DNA from: an uncultured Lentisphaerota bacterium
GTDB lineage: Bacteria > Verrucomicrobiota > Kiritimatiellia > CAIQIC01
DNA: 55,101 nucleotides
Direction: 5' to 3'
NCBI GenBank assembly: GCA_903889245.1
Contig: CAISWQ010000079.1
Span: 64,876 to 119,976 of the forward strand
The notes beneath the pieces are model-generated. The model worked only from the letters and a program-made list of their open reading frames with translations. It ran no database searches and was not told the DNA's origin. Positions 50,653 to 55,101 of the stretch are shown here, in pieces. Made by a program: the position numbers and the translations under genes. Numbering within the stretch: the stretch's first letter is position 1; each line of letters begins with the position of its first letter.

Positions 50653-52923
50653 ATGAAAAAGTTCATCGCGATATTGATGGGGCTGGTGATTTCGATGGCG
50701 GCGCAGGCGGCGGAACCGCTGACGCTGTGGTATCGGCAGCCAGCGCAGAAGTGGGTCGAGGCGCTGCCGGTGGGCAATGGCAGCCTCGGCGGGATGATCT
50801 TCGGCGGCGCGGCGAGCGAGCGCATGCAGTTCAACGAGCAGACGCTCTGGCTCGGCAACGAAACCGAGATGGGCAGCTACCAGCCGTTCGGCGATGTGTT
50901 CATCGAGTGGCGGCAGGGCGCGCCGGAGGCTTACCGCCGCGCGCTCGACCTGCGCGAGGCCATGCACCGCGTCAGTTACCGCGCCGATGGCGTACAGTTC
51001 ACCCGCGAAACTTTTTCCAGTTATCCCGACCAGGTACTGGTCATGCGCTGCACGGCGGACCAACCGGGCCGGCACAGCGGCGTGATCCGGCTCACCGACA
51101 TGCACAAGGCGAAAATTTACGCCGAGGGAAACAAGCTCATCGCGACAGGCGCGCTCACCAACGGGCTGGCCTACGAGGCGCAGCTCTGGGTGCTGAACGA
51201 AGGCGGCACAGTGGCCGCGGCCGGCAGCACGCTCACGGTGAGCAAGGCCGACAGCGTGACGCTGTTGCTCGCGGCGGGCACGGCGTTCGCCAACGATCCG
51301 CTGAAGCACTGGCGCGGCGAGCCGTCGCACGCGCGCCTCACGCAGCGTCTCACGGCTGCTGCTGGGAAAACTTTTGCGCAGTTGCGCGACACGCACGTGG
51401 GCGACCACCAAAAACTTTTCAGCCGCGTGCAACTCGAACTCGGGGCGGCACCGGCCACCGTACCGACCGACAAACGGTTGGCGGCGCGGAAGGAAGGCCA
51501 GGGCGACCCGGCGCTGGAGGCGCTGCTGTTCCAGTACGGGCGCTATCTGCTCATCGCCAGCTCGCGGCCCGGCGGCCTGCCGGCCAATTTGCAGGGCATC
51601 TGGAATGCCGACCTCAAGCCCGCGTGGTATTCCGGCTACACCTGCAACATCAACCTGGAGATGAACTACTGGCCCGCCGAACTGACCGGACTTTCCGAAT
51701 GCCACGAACCGCTGTTCCAGTGGATCCAGAACATGGCGGTGGTCTATAAGCGGACGCAGGATGAGCGCGTCAAGACGTCCAAGGGCCGCGGCTGGTCGAA
51801 CTACAGCACGACGAACCCGATGGGCGGCACGTCGCGCTGGGGTGTGCACCGCCCGAACAGCGCGTGGCTCGTGCAGCACCTGTGGCTGCGCTACGCCTTC
51901 ACGCAGGACAAGGACTTCCTGCGCCGCGTCGCCTATCCGGCCCTCAAGGAGATCGTCGAGTTCTGGGAGGACCGTCTCGTCGCGGGACCCGGCGGCACGC
52001 TGATCACGCCCGACGGCTGGTCGCCGGAGCACGGCCCGGTGATGGTGAACGGCAAGCTCGTGATCAAGGAGGGCGACCGTACGCCGCATCCGGGCACCTC
52101 CTATGACCAGCAGATCGTCTGGGATTTGTTCAGCAACTACCTCGAGGCCTCCGAGGCGCTCGGCGTGGATGCCGATTACCGCGCGCGGGTGGCGGCGATG
52201 CGCTCGAAATTGCTCGGCCCAAAGATTGGCAGGTGGGGTCAGCTTCAGGAGTGGATGGAAGACGTGGATGACCCGAACGATCATCACCGCCACACCTCGC
52301 ACCTGTTCGCGCTGCATCCCGGCCGGCAGATCAGCCCGCTGACGACGCCGGAGTGGGCCGCCGCCGCCAGAGTCACGCTCAACGCGCGCGGCGACAAGGC
52401 CACCGGCTGGAGCAAGGCGTGGAAGATCAACTTCTGGGCGCGCCTGCACGATGGCGACCGGGCGCACAAGGTCATCGGCGAACTGTTCAAGGTCAGCATT
52501 CTCGATAATCTCTTCGACACCCATCCGCCCTTCCAGATGGACGGCAACTGGGGCTACACCTCGGGCGTCGCCGAGATGCTGCTGCAAAGCCAGAATCTGA
52601 AACCTGAAACCGGAAACCTGAAACCTGAAATGGAAAAGCAAGCGTCCGCAACTCAAGTTTCAGGTTTCAAGGCTCCCGTTTATCTGCTGCACCTGCTGCC
52701 GGCGCTGCCGGCGGCGTGGCCGGTCGGCAGCGTCTCCGGCCTGCGCGCGCGCGGCGGCTTTACGGTGGACCTCGCCTGGCGCGACGGCAAGCTGACCGCC
52801 GCCACAATCCACAGTACCCACGGCACGCGCTGCCTCGTCCGCTACGGGCAGCACACCACACAGCTCGACCTCCCGCCGGGTTCAGCGCGGCAACTCGACG
52901 CCGGCCTGCAACCGGCGCGCTGA
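50653..52923 (+). CDS. Secreted GH95 alpha-L-fucosidase with an in-frame repeat insertion
   Basis: 756 residues with a signal peptide (MKKFIAILMGLVISMAAQAAE). GH95 motifs: LWYRQPAQKWVEALPVGNG, LGGMIFGGAASERMQFNEQ, LPANLQGIWNADLKPAW, CNINLEMNYWPAE (Asn ~332, ~334), DGWSPEHGP (Glu ~459) and WARLHDGDRAHK (Asp ~600), matching positions known as catalytic in the family. It cleaves alpha-1,2-linked fucose with inversion. Between EMLLQS and LLHLLPALP, normally almost contiguous, lie about 25 extra residues (~648-673) encoded by a heptad repeat. No ribosome-binding site precedes the ATG; an in-frame ATG at 50677 would remove the basic start of the signal peptide. Confidence 0.93.
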   Translation: MKKFIAILMGLVISMAAQAAEPLTLWYRQPAQKWVEALPVGNGSLGGMIFGGAASERMQFNEQTLWLGNETEMGSYQPFGDVFIEWRQGAPEAYRRALDLREAMHRVSYRADGVQFTRETFSSYPDQVLVMRCTADQPGRHSGVIRLTDMHKAKIYAEGNKLIATGALTNGLAYEAQLWVLNEGGTVAAAGSTLTVSKADSVTLLLAAGTAFANDPLKHWRGEPSHARLTQRLTAAAGKTFAQLRDTHVGDHQKLFSRVQLELGAAPATVPTDKRLAARKEGQGDPALEALLFQYGRYLLIASSRPGGLPANLQGIWNADLKPAWYSGYTCNINLEMNYWPAELTGLSECHEPLFQWIQNMAVVYKRTQDERVKTSKGRGWSNYSTTNPMGGTSRWGVHRPNSAWLVQHLWLRYAFTQDKDFLRRVAYPALKEIVEFWEDRLVAGPGGTLITPDGWSPEHGPVMVNGKLVIKEGDRTPHPGTSYDQQIVWDLFSNYLEASEALGVDADYRARVAAMRSKLLGPKIGRWGQLQEWMEDVDDPNDHHRHTSHLFALHPGRQISPLTTPEWAAAARVTLNARGDKATGWSKAWKINFWARLHDGDRAHKVIGELFKVSILDNLFDTHPPFQMDGNWGYTSGVAEMLLQSQNLKPETGNLKPEMEKQASATQVSGFKAPVYLLHLLPALPAAWPVGSVSGLRARGGFTVDLAWRDGKLTAATIHSTHGTRCLVRYGQHTTQLDLPPGSARQLDAGLQPAR
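52597..52671. repeat. CTGAAAC heptad repeat inserted in the GH95 gene
   Basis: Five tandem heptads (CTGAAAC x2, CGGAAAC, CTGAAAC, CTGAAAT; 52597-52631), then 25 bp, then two heptads in reverse complement (52657-52670), so a hairpin can form. The insertion keeps the reading frame and is AT-richer than the gene. Confidence 0.85.
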
Positions 52924-53011
52924 AACTTTTCAAGGACGGTCTGGCCGCGGTGGTGCTCGAAAACGGCGGCGGGCGTGACGGGCGGCGGCGCGCCTGTTAC
53001 CATCGCGCGCC

Positions 53012-53515
53012 ATGCACGCCTTTGAATTGCGCCGCGCCACGCGCGCCGATGCGCCGGACCTGCTCCGGTTGATCCGCGCCCTGGCGGAGTTCGAGAAACT
53101 GGCGCCGCCAGACGCCGCCGCCGAGGCCCGCCTCGTCGCCGATGGCTTCGGCGAACGTCCGCGCTTCGAGAGCTGGCTCGCGTTCGTTCCGGAGGTGGAG
53201 ACGCCGGTGGGCTACGCGATTTTCTTCGAGACCTATTCCTCGTTCCTGGCACGGCCAAGTCTCTATTTGGAGGATGTGTTCGTGCTGCCGGAATTCCGCG
53301 GCCGTGGCATCGGTCTGGCGCTGTTGCGCAGGTGCGTGGAGTTGGCGCACGAGCGCGGCTGCGGCCGGATGGAATGGACCTGCCTCGACTGGAATCGGAA
53401 CGCGCAGCGCGTCTACGAAACGCGCGTCGGCGCCCAGCACATGAAGGAATGGTTTCTCTACCGCCTGACGCGACCGGACATGGAAGCTTTTCTGAAGGGA
53501 GAACAGGTACGATGA
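53012..53515 (+). CDS. GNAT-family N-acetyltransferase (diamine/spermidine acetyltransferase-like)
   Basis: 167 residues, cytoplasmic. The acetyl-CoA site is in LEDVFVLPEFRGRGIGLALL (R-G-x-G-x-G type motif A, ~residues 88-110). WTCLDWNRNAQRVYETRVGA is motif B and contains the Tyr often used as general acid. The layout YLEDVFVLPEFRG is typical of SSAT-like acetyltransferases. No clear ribosome-binding site is seen at 53012. The stop overlaps the GH5-like start (ATGA), which couples a housekeeping-type enzyme to a secreted hydrolase; the pairing may be fortuitous. Confidence 0.88.
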   Translation: MHAFELRRATRADAPDLLRLIRALAEFEKLAPPDAAAEARLVADGFGERPRFESWLAFVPEVETPVGYAIFFETYSSFLARPSLYLEDVFVLPEFRGRGIGLALLRRCVELAHERGCGRMEWTCLDWNRNAQRVYETRVGAQHMKEWFLYRLTRPDMEAFLKGEQVR

Positions 53516-54927
53516 ACAAACTCCTCGCCTGCGGTTGGTTGTTCCTCGTTGTGGCGACGATGGCGGCGGAGAACTTCGTGCGGGTCAGCCCGCGCGACGC
53601 GCGCTATCTCGAACTCTCCGACGGCCGGCCCTATCTGCCGATCGGGCTGAACATGGTCGGGCCGGACGCGAAGGGCAGCGATACCGCCGGCGGACTGCGC
53701 TGCATGGAGACGTGGTTCCAGAAACTCTCCACCAACGGCGGCAATTTCGTCCGCATCTGGATCAGCAACGGCTTCTTCGATGTCGAGCACGCGCGTAGCG
53801 GCGTCTACGACGAGGCGCAGGCGCGGCGGATCGAGGCCACGCTTGCATTGGCGAATAAATATGGCATCCGCGTGAAACTGTGCCTCGAACACTTCCGCTC
53901 GCTCGATCCTAACTACAAACAGACGTGGAGCCAGAAGCTGCTGCACCGCGCCGACCGCGGCGGGCCGGCGGTGAACATGGACGACTTCTACACCAACGAG
54001 CGCAGCCGCGAGCAGTTCAAGCGCAAGCTGGCGTGGCTCGCGCAGCGCTTCGGCAATCGCCCGGAAGTTTTCGGCTGGGAGTTGTGGAACGAGATCAACG
54101 CCGTCGCCGCGAAGCCGGAAAGCTATGTGCCTTGGACGCAAACGATGCTCGCCGAACTGCACCGGCTCACGCCGCGCAATCTCGCGGTGCAAAGCCTCGG
54201 CAGCTACGACCGCGAGGGCGCGCGCGAACTCTACCGCCGCCACAGCCTCCTGCCCGGCAACGATCTCGCGCAGGTCCACCGCTACCTCGACTGTGGCGCG
54301 CAGTGGGACGTCTGCCACGGGCCGGTGGACGTGCTCGCCGCCGGCGCTGTGCGCGAGCTGCTTGCCTTCCAGCCGGGCAGGCCGGTGCTGCTCGCGGAGA
54401 GCGGCGCGGTGGAGAACAACCACAGCGGCCCGTTCAAGCTCTACGCCAAGGACACGGAGGGGATCATCCTGCACGATGTTCTCTTCGCGCCGTTCTTTGC
54501 CGGCGCGTGCGGCCCCGGCCACTGCTGGCACTGGAACCAGTACGTGGACCGCAATAACCTCTGGTGGCAGTTCGGGCGTTTCGCCGCCGCGGTGAAGGAC
54601 CTCGATCCGCCCGCGGAAAATTTCCAACCCTCGCTGCCGGCGCATCCGCGGCTGCGCGTCTACCAGTTACAGGGCCGGCAAACGTTGCTGCTCTGGTGCC
54701 GCGATCCGCGGAACACGTGGCAGAGCGAACTCGCTGAGGGCCAGAAGCCGGAGACGCTCACCGGCCAGACGCTCGACCTCGGCACCGCGTTGCAGGGCGC
54801 CAAGGTACATCAGGTGAAAATCTATGATCCGTGGCAGGACCGCTGGAGTGGCGGCGTCCTGCGCAACGGCCAGTTGACGTTGCCTGCCTTCGCGCGCTCG
54901 CTCGTCGTGCGGATCGAGTTGAAGTGA
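53512..54927 (+). CDS. Secreted GH5-like (clan GH-A) glycoside hydrolase
   Basis: 471 residues with a signal peptide (MNKLLACGWLFLVVATMAAE). A clan GH-A barrel: PYLPIGLNMVGPD, GGNFVRIWISNGFFDVE, ALANKYGIRVKLCLEHF, the acid/base motif FGWELWNEIN (Glu ~194) and the nucleophile region VLLAESGAVE (Glu ~296). The last ~100 residues form a small beta domain. It is closest to GH5 mannanase/cellulase-like proteins, but the family number is not certain. The ATG at 53512 is translationally coupled to the GNAT gene; the longer frame to 53332 lies inside that gene. Confidence 0.82.
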   Translation: MNKLLACGWLFLVVATMAAENFVRVSPRDARYLELSDGRPYLPIGLNMVGPDAKGSDTAGGLRCMETWFQKLSTNGGNFVRIWISNGFFDVEHARSGVYDEAQARRIEATLALANKYGIRVKLCLEHFRSLDPNYKQTWSQKLLHRADRGGPAVNMDDFYTNERSREQFKRKLAWLAQRFGNRPEVFGWELWNEINAVAAKPESYVPWTQTMLAELHRLTPRNLAVQSLGSYDREGARELYRRHSLLPGNDLAQVHRYLDCGAQWDVCHGPVDVLAAGAVRELLAFQPGRPVLLAESGAVENNHSGPFKLYAKDTEGIILHDVLFAPFFAGACGPGHCWHWNQYVDRNNLWWQFGRFAAAVKDLDPPAENFQPSLPAHPRLRVYQLQGRQTLLLWCRDPRNTWQSELAEGQKPETLTGQTLDLGTALQGAKVHQVKIYDPWQDRWSGGVLRNGQLTLPAFARSLVVRIELK

Positions 54928-54930
54928 AAC

Positions 54931-55101
54931 GGCTCGCGAGGACGCCCGCTTGACGAGCGCACCAAGCCTCCCGCCGGGTCAGGTGACCCGGCCTACAGCG
55001 GGGCAAGTTTGATGGAAGGCCGCGTGCCCCGCCTGCGGCGCCTTCCAATCACGGCTCGCGAGTACGCTCGCCCTCCCGTGGTTGGCTGGTTGGGAGGGCG
55101 A
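54931..55101. repeat. Mosaic of intergenic palindromes at the window's right edge
   Basis: Contains GGCTCGCGAGGACG (54932) and a near copy GGCTCGCGAGTACG (55054), the GCCGGGTC/GACCCGGC hairpin (54973-54992, shared with 2311-2329), a TGGAAGGC/GCCTTCCA pair (55013-55047) and GGTTGGCTGGTTG (55081), the last also between the two arms at 17288-17360. No gene is visible; the mosaic runs off the window. Confidence 0.65.

Overview
The window is a high-G+C bacterial chromosome segment dominated by secreted carbohydrate-active enzymes. Stacked glycoside hydrolase (GH) genes, discoidin/LamG/PA14 accessory domains, DUF5703 and DUF4450 proteins, Tat-exported DegT-type aminotransferases and mosaic intergenic palindromes suggest a member of the Verrucomicrobiota/Kiritimatiellota/Lentisphaerota (PVC) group. 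That placement is inference: there is no rRNA or other phylogenetic marker here. No phage, insertion sequence, CRISPR array or defence system is visible.

Layout. 1-6.8 kb: 3' part of an FAD oxidoreductase with HEAT-like repeats; then, on the minus strand, an acyltransferase-type membrane protein, tRNA-Val(CAC), a GH27 alpha-galactosidase and a cytidylate-kinase-like protein. 6.9-13.7 kb: a tight five-gene operon of two Tat-exported DegT-family aminotransferases, a secreted beta-propeller protein and two neutral-ceramidase-like hydrolases. 13.9-19.9 kb: GH16, discoidin/Ig-like/GH127, and a metallopeptidase/beta-helix fusion. 20.0-28.0 kb: GH16 with an internal discoidin domain, GH29 fucosidase, SGNH lipoprotein, and three translationally coupled GH43-type propeller proteins. 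28.0-32.5 kb: DUF5703 protein and GH29. 32.6-36.4 kb: a 1224-residue LamG/zincin/hexapeptide/PA14/LamG protein. 36.4-48.5 kb: a six-gene operon (GH9-like, GH29, pectate lyase, DUF4450, GH29, GH43). 48.7-54.9 kb: Tat-exported fucose-isomerase-like protein, GH95 fucosidase, GNAT acetyltransferase, GH5-like hydrolase.

Two sequence systems stand out. (1) Five copies of one promoter block (starts at 20041, 28029, 32587, 36462, 50581) each carry two direct GGTCAAGATTGG-like half sites exactly 21 bp apart, then a TAGGTT-like hexamer exactly 60 bp from the block start. All five predicted alpha-L-fucosidases (four GH29, one GH95) lie in transcription units headed by one of these blocks. This looks like an AraC-type fucose or fucan regulon whose regulator is not in the window. 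(2) Twenty copies of the palindrome TTCCAANNNTTGGAA form arrays of 1-4 units with a period of 31 bp (nine intervals) or 32 bp (three intervals). They are mostly intergenic, but one pair encodes most of a pectate lyase signal peptide and one unit encodes the last residues and stop of the metallopeptidase fusion.

Together the genes describe export-based breakdown of a fucose-, galactose-, arabinose- and uronate-containing polysaccharide. No sugar transporter, sulfatase or transcription factor gene is present, so uptake and control must be encoded elsewhere. Many long reading frames on the opposite strands are high-G+C artefacts and were left out.
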